A stretch of 64,000 nt of DNA from the NCBI GenBank assembly GCA_900142905.1, contig FSRV01000002.1, positions 1 to 64,000 of the forward strand, written 5' to 3'. Below, one piece after another: positions 27,312 to 35,237 of the stretch; position 1 is the stretch's first letter, and the number at the start of each line of letters is the position of its first letter. The stretch is from Burkholderia sp. GAS332. Lineage in GTDB: Bacteria > Pseudomonadota > Gammaproteobacteria > Burkholderiales > Burkholderiaceae. The notes under the pieces are model-generated. The model was not told where the DNA came from. It saw only the letters and a list, made by a program, of their open reading frames with translations, and made no database searches. The position numbers and the translations under genes are program-made.

Positions 27312-27612
27312 ATGGCGCCCCGAACCTGGCTAACGTAATCGCACGTTCGGGGCATGCCGTCACGCACAAGCCGCATGCCCGGCACGCATCGGCGTTTGGC
27401 GTGTACGCGACTTTCATTCCGTGCACGCGCAGCTTGAATTTATTCAGCGCACCCAACTGCTGATAGTCAGCTGTGTCGATCCGGCGGATGTCGAAAACGT
27501 CTTCGGGACAGACTACCGCGCAATCGCCCTTGCCTTCGCACCGCCTAAGGTTGACCACGGGAGCAATCACGCCTGCGGGCTGCTTGCAAGTGGATGTCGA
27601 AGTGTTGCTCAT
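27310..27612 (-). CDS. 4Fe-4S ferredoxin
   Basis: A 100-aa protein with two Cys motifs: CEGKGDCAVVCPEDVF and CRACGLCVTACPE. Both have the CP ending of bacterial 4Fe-4S ferredoxins. It should carry electrons in the cytosol. Its ATG overlaps the stop of the 104-aa membrane protein gene (ATGA, 27609-27612), so it belongs to the ECF sigma operon. The first motif is slightly unusual (C-x5-C-x3-CP), so one cluster may be 3Fe-4S. Confidence 0.85.
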   Translation of the reverse strand: MSNTSTSTCKQPAGVIAPVVNLRRCEGKGDCAVVCPEDVFDIRRIDTADYQQLGALNKFKLRVHGMKVAYTPNADACRACGLCVTACPERAITLARFGAP

Positions 27613-27923
27613 GCTTGATCCTCGCGGCGCTTGCCATCAACGGACGATAGGTTCTTCTGAAAAGTTTCGCGTTCTTCCGGCGTCATCTGTTGCCACCGGC
27701 GCCAATGCCGGCGTCCGTGGCAACCGCCATGCCCGCGAAATCCGCCAAACAGAATCCGGCTCAGGATCAACAGGCCCATCGCGTGGAGATAATCGATCGA
27801 ACGGCCGCCAATGAATAGCGCTGGGATCACCCAATTCCACAGTGTCATCACCATCCATCCCAGCACGGCAATGCCCACCAGAATCAACAGTGCTTTGGCT
27901 AAGAATCTCAGTTTGAATCTCAT
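27609..27923 (-). CDS. 104-aa membrane protein in the ECF sigma operon
   Basis: Two membrane segments (ALLILVGIAVLGWMVMTLWN and YLHAMGLLILSRILFGG) are followed by a short polar end with His/Cys/Arg (GHGGCHGRRHWRRW) and QQMTPEERETFQKNL. It sits 12 bases after the sigma gene and overlaps the ferredoxin gene. Position suggests that it controls the sigma factor (anti-sigma-like) or responds to metal through the His/Cys patch, but it shows no known anti-sigma domain. No family name recognised. Confidence 0.6.
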   Translation of the reverse strand: MRFKLRFLAKALLILVGIAVLGWMVMTLWNWVIPALFIGGRSIDYLHAMGLLILSRILFGGFRGHGGCHGRRHWRRWQQMTPEERETFQKNLSSVDGKRREDQA

Positions 27924-27935
27924 CGACCTGCTCCT

Positions 27936-28511
27936 TTAGATATCCAGTTCGTCATACACGGCTTGCAAGCGAACGCGCAGATGCAATACGGCGTAACGCT
28001 TGCGTGCCAACAGCGTGTTCACGCCCACCCCGCTTTCGGATGCCAGCTCCTTGAAGCTGCGCCCCTCCAGCTCATGAGCGACGAAGACGTCGCGCTGATC
28101 CGTTGGCAATTCGTTGAGCGCGTCTTGCAGCGCTTCCAGCAGCACTGACCTTGCGTAGACGGCTTCCGGGCCGGCGTCGGTTGCCGGCAGGGCGAGATCC
28201 AGTCGATACTCGGCGTCGTCGGGGTCGTCGACCGTGTCAGTCAGCGGTTGCTCGCGGCGCTTGCGAAAGCGGTCAATGATGCGGTTTCGCGCCACCCGAA
28301 ACAGCCACGCGCTAACCTGTTCAATCGGCGCGGGGAGCCGGTAGGCTTGCACGAACTCGTGAAAGACATCCTGCAAGATGTCTTCGGCTTCACTCTGATC
28401 GTGCACGCGACGCCGGATGAAATTGCCGAGCTTCGTGCGCTCACGCAACACAGTTGCAGTGATGTCGTTGTCTCGTTCGATCATCGGGTTCGGGGGGCGC
28501 GGCGGTTCCAT
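27936..28511 (-). CDS. ECF-type RNA polymerase sigma factor
   Basis: A 191-aa sigma70-family protein with region 2 (DQSEAEDILQDVFHEFVQAY, then AWLFRVARNRIIDRFRKRRE) and region 4 (LNELPTDQRDVFVAHELEGR, then FKELASESGVGVNTLLARKR). It follows the TonB siderophore receptor gene on the same strand (195-base gap) and heads a three-gene unit with a membrane protein and ferredoxin. It may direct transcription of iron or metal genes. The usual FecR-type partner is absent. Confidence 0.9.
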   Translation of the reverse strand: MEPPRPPNPMIERDNDITATVLRERTKLGNFIRRRVHDQSEAEDILQDVFHEFVQAYRLPAPIEQVSAWLFRVARNRIIDRFRKRREQPLTDTVDDPDDAEYRLDLALPATDAGPEAVYARSVLLEALQDALNELPTDQRDVFVAHELEGRSFKELASESGVGVNTLLARKRYAVLHLRVRLQAVYDELDI

Positions 28512-28525
28512 ACGTCTGTAGACGT
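28512..28525. promoter_or_regulatory. 14-bp palindrome at the sigma factor start
   Basis: ACGTCT (28512-28517) and AGACGT (28520-28525) are perfect arms around GT, touching the proposed start codon of the sigma gene. A related CCGTAGACGG lies nearby at about 28574. The gap 28526-28706 has no other supported feature; the sigma promoter should be there. Confidence 0.35.
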
Positions 28526-28706
28526 TTCACGTTCAGAAATATTGTGGGGGCCGAAAAAAAAGGCGCCTCAGTCCGTAGACGGGCGCCCAGTATCGGTGAG
28601 TTTGACCGAGTCTCTCTGCTTTCAACAGCGAACCGCTGTTTGCAGCGATTAACCGGGCTGAGGGAACCTTACCCGGAATCGCTTTGCTTTGCGTATGCCG
28701 CCGCGC

Positions 28707-30899
28707 TCAGAAGTCCGAACGCACAGTCAGCATGACGTTACGCCGGGCGCCGAACTCGCTATAGAAGTTGCCGGGCGGACGGATGTAGTAGCCACGGTTG
28801 AAGATGTTGTTCAACTGCAGTGACGCTGCGACATGGCGGTTGAACCGGTATCCCGCCGACGCATTGAAGATCGCATAGCCACCCTGCTCGACGCCACGCG
28901 TGATCTGGGTCTGCGCCAGCATGCCCCCACCCACCGTTACGCCGTTCAACATACCTTGCGAGAATTTATAGTTGGTCCATAGCTTGAACAGATGCTTGGG
29001 ATCCGTGCCGTCGGTCAGGTCCGGCGCATCGTTCTCATAGCTGACGTTCAGGTACGTGTAACCCGCGTACACGTTCCAGTTCGGCAACGGCTCCCCCGTC
29101 ACCTCCAGTTCGAAACCCTGTTCACGCGATTTGCCGGCGGCAATGGAATAGTACGGATGGTCAGGATCGCCGACCGCACGATTCTTGTCGTTGATGCGGA
29201 ACACCGCCGCCGTCGCGTTCAGCCGGTTATTGAGGAAACTGCCCTTCAGACCGGCTTCGTATTGCTCGCCGGTGCGCGGCGGCAGACCCGCACCGGCGAA
29301 GGTGCTCACCGGTTGCGCCGTGAGGAACTTCGAATAGTTCGCGTACGCCGTCAACCACGGCACGATGTCGTACACGAGTCCCGCGGACGGCAGAAAACGG
29401 TGGTTCAGTTGCGCCTGCGTCGACCAGTCGCTTACGCTGGGGAGGATTGTCTGCGAGGTCTGCTGAAAGAACGCCTCGCGACCGCCGAGCACCAGCGTGA
29501 GCGGCCGCGCGAGACGGATTCGCGCCTGCCCATAGACCCCGTACTGCTCGATGCGGTTGTTCGCGCCATAGGTGAAGGGTGTAGCCACCTTGGTCACCGC
29601 GTTGGGGTCATACAGGCTGAACGTTCCATCCGCGAACGGGCCATTGAGCGCGACGAAACCGGACTGCTGCGTGTACGACAGCAGCGAGTAGTTCGCACCG
29701 ATCGTCAGCGTGTGCGTCTGGCCGAACGCCTGGATCGGTCCGGACACGTTCGTGTCGGCGCCAAACCAGTCGTAGCTATTCCGTTGCCGCTGCTCGCCAT
29801 ACGACGACAGGCCGTCCGCCGTGGCGCCCGGACCGGAATACGCGTAGTCCCCCTTGGTCAGTTCGTGCCGGTAGAACAGGGTGGTCTGCGCCTTCCAGCC
29901 GTTCTCAAAGCGATGCACGAGGTTCGCGTTGGTTTCCTCCAGCGACGTATACGCGTAGTTCCAGCTCGGGCTGAAGTTCTGCGACCAGGAGCTCGGCACC
30001 CGGCCGATCAGTGCCGTCTGGGTGCTGTTCGTGACGCCGCTCGCGCCGTAGTCGAGCCCCGAGATGGGATTGATCTGATAACCCGCCGACAGCGACAAGG
30101 TGGTGCGCGGGTCGATGTCGTAGTCGAGCGCGCCGTAGGCCATCACCTCTTTTTCGCGCGTGCCGTTGACCGATTTCAACGCGTCGCTGCCCACCAGCAC
30201 CGCACGGCCGCGCAACGAGCCGTCCTTGTTTAGCGGTCCGGTCACGTCGATCACCTGCCGCGCACTGCCGAACGAACCGATCCGCGTTTCCGTCGCCACG
30301 TGGAAGGTGTCCAGTGGACGCCTGCGCACCAGGTTCACCGTGCCTCCCGGGTCTCCGGCGCCGTCCATCACGCCCGACGGGCCGCGGAATATCTCGATGC
30401 GGTCGTACATGGCTAGGTCGAATTGCTGCTGGTACTGCAGGCCGCTCACCATCGACACGCCGTCGAACTCGATGCCGAGCATATTGCCGCGCGCCTTGAA
30501 GTAGGCGGTGCCGTCGCCATAATCGACCGACTGAACGCCCGTTACGTAGCGCAGGGCCTCCTGGATCGTCGTCATGTTCTGGTCGTCCATTCGCTGACGC
30601 GTTAGTACGGAGACCGAATTAGGGATCTCCTTGATCGACTGCTCCGTCTTGCCCGCGATCGTGGCGGTCTTCGATGTGTACGAGCCGGTGCCCTCGGTCG
30701 TCGCATCGGGCGTTGCGGTCGCCGAGACCGTCACGGCCGGCATGGTGTTCCCGGTCTGTGCAGGCGCGGCCTGCGCGCGCACATGGAGCGGCCATGCACT
30801 CAGCAGCGCCAGGGCAAGCGGTGTCAAACCCGGCGCAAGTGCGCGCCATCCCGTGAATTGCGCGCGACGCGCGACTGGTCTGTTCATCGTTGTTTTCAT
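28707..30899 (-). CDS. TonB-dependent siderophore receptor
   Basis: A 730-aa outer-membrane receptor of the FpvA/FhuE/FoxA group (TIGR01783-like). The signal peptide ends near LHVRAQA. The plug domain has KEIPNSVSVLTRQRMDDQNM and EIFRGPSGVMDGAGDPGGTV, and the barrel closes with the C-terminal aromatic pattern NVMLTVRSDF. It imports a ferric siderophore using TonB energy. Divergent from an AraC regulator, with a Fur-box-like sequence between, and followed by an ECF sigma unit. Siderophore identity cannot be told. Confidence 0.92.
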   Translation of the reverse strand: MKTTMNRPVARRAQFTGWRALAPGLTPLALALLSAWPLHVRAQAAPAQTGNTMPAVTVSATATPDATTEGTGSYTSKTATIAGKTEQSIKEIPNSVSVLTRQRMDDQNMTTIQEALRYVTGVQSVDYGDGTAYFKARGNMLGIEFDGVSMVSGLQYQQQFDLAMYDRIEIFRGPSGVMDGAGDPGGTVNLVRRRPLDTFHVATETRIGSFGSARQVIDVTGPLNKDGSLRGRAVLVGSDALKSVNGTREKEVMAYGALDYDIDPRTTLSLSAGYQINPISGLDYGASGVTNSTQTALIGRVPSSWSQNFSPSWNYAYTSLEETNANLVHRFENGWKAQTTLFYRHELTKGDYAYSGPGATADGLSSYGEQRQRNSYDWFGADTNVSGPIQAFGQTHTLTIGANYSLLSYTQQSGFVALNGPFADGTFSLYDPNAVTKVATPFTYGANNRIEQYGVYGQARIRLARPLTLVLGGREAFFQQTSQTILPSVSDWSTQAQLNHRFLPSAGLVYDIVPWLTAYANYSKFLTAQPVSTFAGAGLPPRTGEQYEAGLKGSFLNNRLNATAAVFRINDKNRAVGDPDHPYYSIAAGKSREQGFELEVTGEPLPNWNVYAGYTYLNVSYENDAPDLTDGTDPKHLFKLWTNYKFSQGMLNGVTVGGGMLAQTQITRGVEQGGYAIFNASAGYRFNRHVAASLQLNNIFNRGYYIRPPGNFYSEFGARRNVMLTVRSDF

Positions 30900-31092
30900 T
30901 GGTGTTCAACCCACTGTTGTAAAAAGCCGAGCGTTGTCCTTCCGGCAACGGGCGGACGGTTAAGAAAAACGGGTGGGGAACGATGTTGTTATGTCGGGGC
31001 GGGTCGTCCGCTCGCGGGTGCGGCCGTACGCGTCACGTGCGCGTCAGCGCGTGGACGGGCATGGATGGTCGTGGGTAGATCGCGTCGGGATG

Positions 31093-31111
31093 GCAAATGA
31101 GAAGCATTATT
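31093..31111. promoter_or_regulatory. Candidate Fur box
   Basis: The 19 bases at 31093-31111 (GCAAATGAGAAGCATTATT) match the classic Fur consensus at 14 of 19 positions. They lie in the 377-base divergent region between the siderophore receptor (start 30899) and the AraC gene, which is the expected place for iron repression of both. The rest of that region shows no gene. Confidence 0.5.
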
Positions 31112-31276
31112 AAATGAGGCGGTAGGTTGGCATAACTCGCTGACAGGTAAGGAGAATAACTGTTCACAGAGCCGATAGGCTGACAATCGATATCGAATTT
31201 TGGACAAGAAAGCGTAATTTCGCGATATAGTCCGATGCCAGCTGAATGGCGAATGTTTCTCATTCCATATGCAGCC

Positions 31277-32062
31277 ATGAAGGAATTCCTGCTCAAGCGC
31301 TACCCCATCACGACGCGGCCGTTGGCGCGTGAGGTGCTTGCCGCGGTCACGCGCTACCGGCATGGCGAGCGTGTGACGTGGCATCAGCATCGGCACGGCC
31401 AGCTTGTTTTCGCAGTGCGTGGAGTCGTGCGGGTTCTCACGCCCGCGCGCACGTGGACGTTGCCGCAGTCCCGCGCGGTGTGGTTGCCGTCGGACGTGGA
31501 TCACGAGCTGCACGCTGTGGGTGAAACCGATCTGTGCAGCGTCTACATCGAGCCCGATGTGTTCCCCTGGCCATGGCGCGAGCCGGCCGTGATCGTCGCT
31601 TCGCCGCTGCTGCGCGAACTGGCTGTGACGTTAAGCGGGGACGGCGAAGAGTACGCGCCAGGAAGCCGCGCGGCGCTGTCCGCGCCGCTGCTGCTGAAGG
31701 TGCTCGCCGATACGCCTTCGGTACCTGAAAGCGGTGTGCCGCTGCCGCGTGACGCGCGGTTGCTGAAAATCTGCGAGCACATGATGAACGATCCGGCGAG
31801 CGATTATTCGCTCGACTTTTGGGGCGAACAGTTCGGTGCGAGCGGCCGCACGCTTGCGCGCTGCTTCAAACTGGAAACCGGACTGACGTTCGGCGCGTGG
31901 CGCCAGCAGATGCGGGTGGCCGAAGCCATCACACGTCTGGCGCTGGGCCAGCCGGTGACGCGGGTATCGATGGAGCTCGGCTATAGCAGTGCGAGCGCTT
32001 TTATCGCGATGTTCCGGCAGGTCACCGGCGATTCGCCGCAGCGCTATCTCGCGTCGACATGA
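31277..32062 (+). CDS. AraC family transcriptional regulator
   Basis: A 261-aa protein from ATG 31277 (275 aa if started at 31235; neither start has a good ribosome site). An N-terminal cupin-like ligand domain (WHQHRHGQLVFAVRGVVRV) precedes a C-terminal pair of HTH motifs (WGEQFGASGRTLARCFKLET, then VSMELGYSSASAFIAMFRQV). It is divergent from the siderophore receptor, so it is a plausible activator of that gene in response to siderophore. Confidence 0.88.
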   Translation: MKEFLLKRYPITTRPLAREVLAAVTRYRHGERVTWHQHRHGQLVFAVRGVVRVLTPARTWTLPQSRAVWLPSDVDHELHAVGETDLCSVYIEPDVFPWPWREPAVIVASPLLRELAVTLSGDGEEYAPGSRAALSAPLLLKVLADTPSVPESGVPLPRDARLLKICEHMMNDPASDYSLDFWGEQFGASGRTLARCFKLETGLTFGAWRQQMRVAEAITRLALGQPVTRVSMELGYSSASAFIAMFRQVTGDSPQRYLAST

Positions 32063-32418
32063 TGTTCTTTCGGAGGGCTCTTCAACCGCCGCTTGCGCCT
32101 TCGGAGCGGACATGCCGCGTCGAGCGCGGTCGGTGCGTGGTCGGACCCAGTAGGTTTCACACAGAGCCGTAAGCCGGCTGGTGAAGAAGCGTCTGGTGCG
32201 ATATGCGTGGAAGCGCGCAGAGTCATTCGGATAGGGGCCATACTTTGTCCGATGCAGCAGACACGGCTCCAGCAGACTTCCAATAGCAGTATTTCTGTCA
32301 GTCCTTCACAAGCCCCAGCTCCACGAGCAGTTGGGGAATGATCGCTCACAACACCAGGTCGACATCGGGGAGCTGCCCTGCCCCGCGGAAAGCAGCTTTA
32401 CACAATCAGGTGCCACCG
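32063..32418. other. Intergenic region before the FecR-type gene
   Basis: These 356 bases carry no ORF I can support and no clear RNA. The promoter of the FecR/OmpA/CHASE2 operon must lie here, but no site was convincing enough to mark. Confidence 0.4.
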
Positions 32419-32886
32419 ATGCGTCTTCGAGCCATCCAATATGCCTTGATTCTTGCCTGCGGATGCATGGCTTTCGCCGATGCACTTGCCGCCGATGCTG
32501 CAGGCGTCGTCAAAACCCTTAAGGGCACGGTGCAGATCGAGCGGGCTGGAGGAAGTTCGGGTGCGGCCATCGGCAGCGAGGTTTACGGCAGCGATCGCAT
32601 CGTGACCGGCCCTGAATCGTCCGTCGGTATCACGCTGCGCGACACCACCCAACTCTCGGCCGGCGCCAATACCATCCTCGAGCTCAACAAATTCGCGTTC
32701 AATAGCACGACCCATGAGGGGGGGCTCGACGCCTCCGTCAAACGCGGTTCCCTGGCCGTGATTTCCGGAAAATTGGCGAAGGCGAATCCGGACGCCGTCC
32801 GCTTCAGCACGCCGACCACCACGCTGGGCGTGCGCGGCACTGAATTCATCATCGAAGTCGGCGATAAAGGGGAGGGTGCACGTTGA
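32419..32886 (+). CDS. FecR domain-containing periplasmic protein
   Basis: A 155-aa protein from MRLRAIQYALILACGC (32419), with AGGTG upstream. A signal peptide ends at ALAADAAG. A FecR domain follows: GVVKTLKGTVQIERAG, the DRIVTGPESSVGITLRDTTQ core, and TPTTTLGVRGTEFIIEV. Such stand-alone periplasmic FecR proteins occur with OmpA and CHASE2 proteins. The stop overlaps the next start (TTGA, 32883-32886), so translation is coupled. Confidence 0.85.
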   Translation: MRLRAIQYALILACGCMAFADALAADAAGVVKTLKGTVQIERAGGSSGAAIGSEVYGSDRIVTGPESSVGITLRDTTQLSAGANTILELNKFAFNSTTHEGGLDASVKRGSLAVISGKLAKANPDAVRFSTPTTTLGVRGTEFIIEVGDKGEGAR

Positions 32887-33497
32887 AGGCCGCAATCCGA
32901 CGTCGCGGGCTGGCATCAGCAGCGGCATTCGTCATGCTGGCTGTCCTGGCCGGGTGCAGCACGCCGGACAAAATTATTCTATTGCCGGATCCTGATGGCA
33001 AAGTCGGCGCGGTCATTGTCCACAGCGCCACCGGAGAGCAGACCTTGGACAAGGCTTACGCCGGGGTCGGCGTCACCAAGGGCGGTGACATCGAAAAAAC
33101 GATGGATAGCCAATCCAGTGTGCAGGCACGATATGGCGAGCTACTCGCGGCCCGGCCGCCCCGGCCCATGACATTTACGATTTTTTTTCTCTTTGATTCC
33201 GCCACCGAGTTGGCTCCGGAGTCATCCGCCACGGTTAAAAAGCTAAAGGCCGTCCTGGCGACCTGGCCCGCGCCTGAGGTCGTGGTGGTCGGTCACACCG
33301 ATATGGCGGGCTCTCAGGAGCACGACGACAGACTGTCGATGCGGCGGGCGGAAACGGTTGCAGCGTTTCTGGTCAAGGAAGGCATTCCTGCCAAACAGAT
33401 AGAGACCGCTGCGCGAGGCAAGCGAGAGCCACTGGTGCCCACGGCAGATGGCGTTCCCAATCGCATGAACCGGCGCGCAGTCATCACAATCCAATGA
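32883..33497 (+). CDS. OmpA-family lipoprotein
   Basis: A 204-aa protein started by TTG at 32883, with GGGAGG about 6 bases upstream. The lipobox LAGCS follows a signal peptide. The C-terminal OmpA domain has TIFFLFDSATELAPESSATV and VVGHTDMAGSQEHDDRLSMR and the NRRAVITIQ end, so it should bind peptidoglycan from the outer membrane. Coupled to the FecR gene and 23 bases before the CHASE2 gene. Confidence 0.88.
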   Translation: MKAAIRRRGLASAAAFVMLAVLAGCSTPDKIILLPDPDGKVGAVIVHSATGEQTLDKAYAGVGVTKGGDIEKTMDSQSSVQARYGELLAARPPRPMTFTIFFLFDSATELAPESSATVKKLKAVLATWPAPEVVVVGHTDMAGSQEHDDRLSMRRAETVAAFLVKEGIPAKQIETAARGKREPLVPTADGVPNRMNRRAVITIQ

Positions 33498-33520
33498 TCC
33501 GCGCCCGTCATCGGCGCTGA

Positions 33521-35020
33521 ATGGCCTTCCCGTCGATGAAACGCTATTTCGACCCATGGCGTGCCCGGATCAGGAATCTGCTGAAGGCGGTACAGGGGCG
33601 TCCGGTGGCACTGGCGGTGTTGTTCGGCCTGAGCCTGCTCAACCTGTGCAGCGAATGGCCGACCGACATAGCACGTCCGGCTTTCGTGGACACGCTCGAT
33701 GAGGCGCTTCCCGACTCTTTTAAAACAGCCCGGCAAATTCTGTTCGATCAGTATCAACGTCACTTCCCACGGGTTCCGACGGCTCAGCCCGTGACCATTG
33801 TGGAGATCGATGAGGAAACGCTTGCAACCGTCGGTCAATGGCCCTGGCCGCGAAATCGACTCGCGAGCCTGATCGATGCCATTGCGGCACTGAAACCGCT
33901 GGCTATCGGTCTCGACATTTACATGCCGGAGCCGGATCAGACCTCTCCCGACAAGGTGGCGGGCAATCTGCCGAAATCGGCTGCGGCTCTCGCCGCCGGC
34001 TTGCGGGCCCTTCCCAGTCACGAAGCCATTCTCGCCAGATCGTTGCGCGCAGCGCCGACCATCCTGGGTGCTGCAGCGCTCGATCATGCCGCCTTCGCCA
34101 CCAGCACCGATCTGCGAAGCGCTCCGATCCTCGTTCATGGCACCGACCCGCTCGACCATGTGCAACGATTCGACTATGTGCTCGCCAGCCTGCCGGAATT
34201 GCAGGCGGCGGCCCACGGCCAGGCGATGCTGAGCGTGGCGCTCGAACAAGGCGTGGTCCGGCATATTCCCCTCATCAACGGTTTGAGGGAGAAACTGGTC
34301 CCCAGTCTACCGATGGAAATGCTCCGCGTCGCCACGGGTTCATCGGCGATCGACGTCTTTGCCGACACATCGGGCGTGCAAGCGGTGGGTGTCGCGGATG
34401 TGCTGGTGCCTACGCAGCCCGGGGGGGACATCTGGTTGCATTTCGCTTCCATTCGGTCGACGCTGAGCCGCTACGTATCGGCACGCGACATCCTGCAGGG
34501 AACAGTCGATCCGGAACGGATCCGGGACAAATTGGTGCTGGTCGGACTGACCGGTAGCGGCGTGACTGACATGCGCACGACGGCGTTGGGGGAACTGGTG
34601 CCGGGTATCGAAATTCAGGCGCAGGTCATTGAGACGATCTTCGAAGGACGTTTCCTGCGCCGCCCGACCTGGCTGAAATGGGCAGAATGCGCCGTCATCA
34701 TGACGTTCGGGTTGCTGATCATCTGGTATGTGCCTCGCCCCCATTCGCGGTTCGCAGTATTCATAAGAACCCTCCCCAGGGGTGTCACCGCTCTGGGGAT
34801 ATGCCTGCATCTGCTGAATCTCCTATGCTGCTTCTTTATTTTCATGCGCTTCGGACTGCTGGTCGATGCAGCCTCGATTTTCATTATCCTGTCCGCGGTC
34901 ATGGGCTGCTTCCTTTCACCTGCGTTGCTCCGCGCCGACGAACGAGCCAGAACGGAGGTCACGCCCGCGCCGCGGCGTGAAGACGACAACGACCGCACTG
35001 GCAAAGCGCCAGGTTCCTGA
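33521..35020 (+). CDS. CHASE2 sensor protein lacking an output domain
   Basis: A 499-aa protein. After an N-terminal membrane segment (LAVLFGLSLLNLCSEW), the extracytoplasmic CHASE2 domain covers about residues 40-375 (IVEIDEETLATVGQWPWPR, IGLDIYMPEPD, LVGLTGSGVTDMRTTALGEL). Then come about three membrane helices, and the protein ends with a 30-residue polar tail. CHASE2 proteins usually continue into an adenylate cyclase, GGDEF, kinase or phosphatase domain; here none follows. With FecR and OmpA it may form an envelope-sensing complex that signals through another protein. Confidence 0.85.
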   Translation: MAFPSMKRYFDPWRARIRNLLKAVQGRPVALAVLFGLSLLNLCSEWPTDIARPAFVDTLDEALPDSFKTARQILFDQYQRHFPRVPTAQPVTIVEIDEETLATVGQWPWPRNRLASLIDAIAALKPLAIGLDIYMPEPDQTSPDKVAGNLPKSAAALAAGLRALPSHEAILARSLRAAPTILGAAALDHAAFATSTDLRSAPILVHGTDPLDHVQRFDYVLASLPELQAAAHGQAMLSVALEQGVVRHIPLINGLREKLVPSLPMEMLRVATGSSAIDVFADTSGVQAVGVADVLVPTQPGGDIWLHFASIRSTLSRYVSARDILQGTVDPERIRDKLVLVGLTGSGVTDMRTTALGELVPGIEIQAQVIETIFEGRFLRRPTWLKWAECAVIMTFGLLIIWYVPRPHSRFAVFIRTLPRGVTALGICLHLLNLLCCFFIFMRFGLLVDAASIFIILSAVMGCFLSPALLRADERARTEVTPAPRREDDNDRTGKAPGS

Positions 35021-35175
35021 GGTAGCGCTTGTGCGGTGGGCCTGCAAGGTGAAAGCGGCCGTTGGCTTCACGTTGCATCGAAGGGCGCTCAGACGGAACG
35101 GGGCATTCATGCGGGACGATCGACGCGGGTGAATGAACGGCTCGACCATGAGTTTCCGGCGACACTGCTCGCGGA

Positions 35176-35217
35176 TCAATTCGATACGGTCGAGTGAAGG
35201 GTAGTGTTGAGGTTCAT
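35176..35217 (-). pseudogene. Remnant start of a small gene
   Basis: ATG at 35217, with AGGAG 8 bases upstream, encodes MNLNTTLHSTVSN then stop. Shifting frame near the end continues as SLDRIELIREQCRRKLM, which looks like the beginning of a real protein, but the sequence beyond has no family character. I read it as a frameshifted 5' fragment. The gap 35021-35237 otherwise holds nothing I can support. Confidence 0.25.
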
Positions 35218-35237
35218 ATCCAGTCTCCTACAAGGAT

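Noticed and set aside
34916..35179. 87-codon minus-strand frame after the CHASE2 gene
   Set aside because: Only a short stretch near 35150-35180 looks protein-like; the rest is antisense of the CHASE2 tail. Kept only as a low-confidence remnant.
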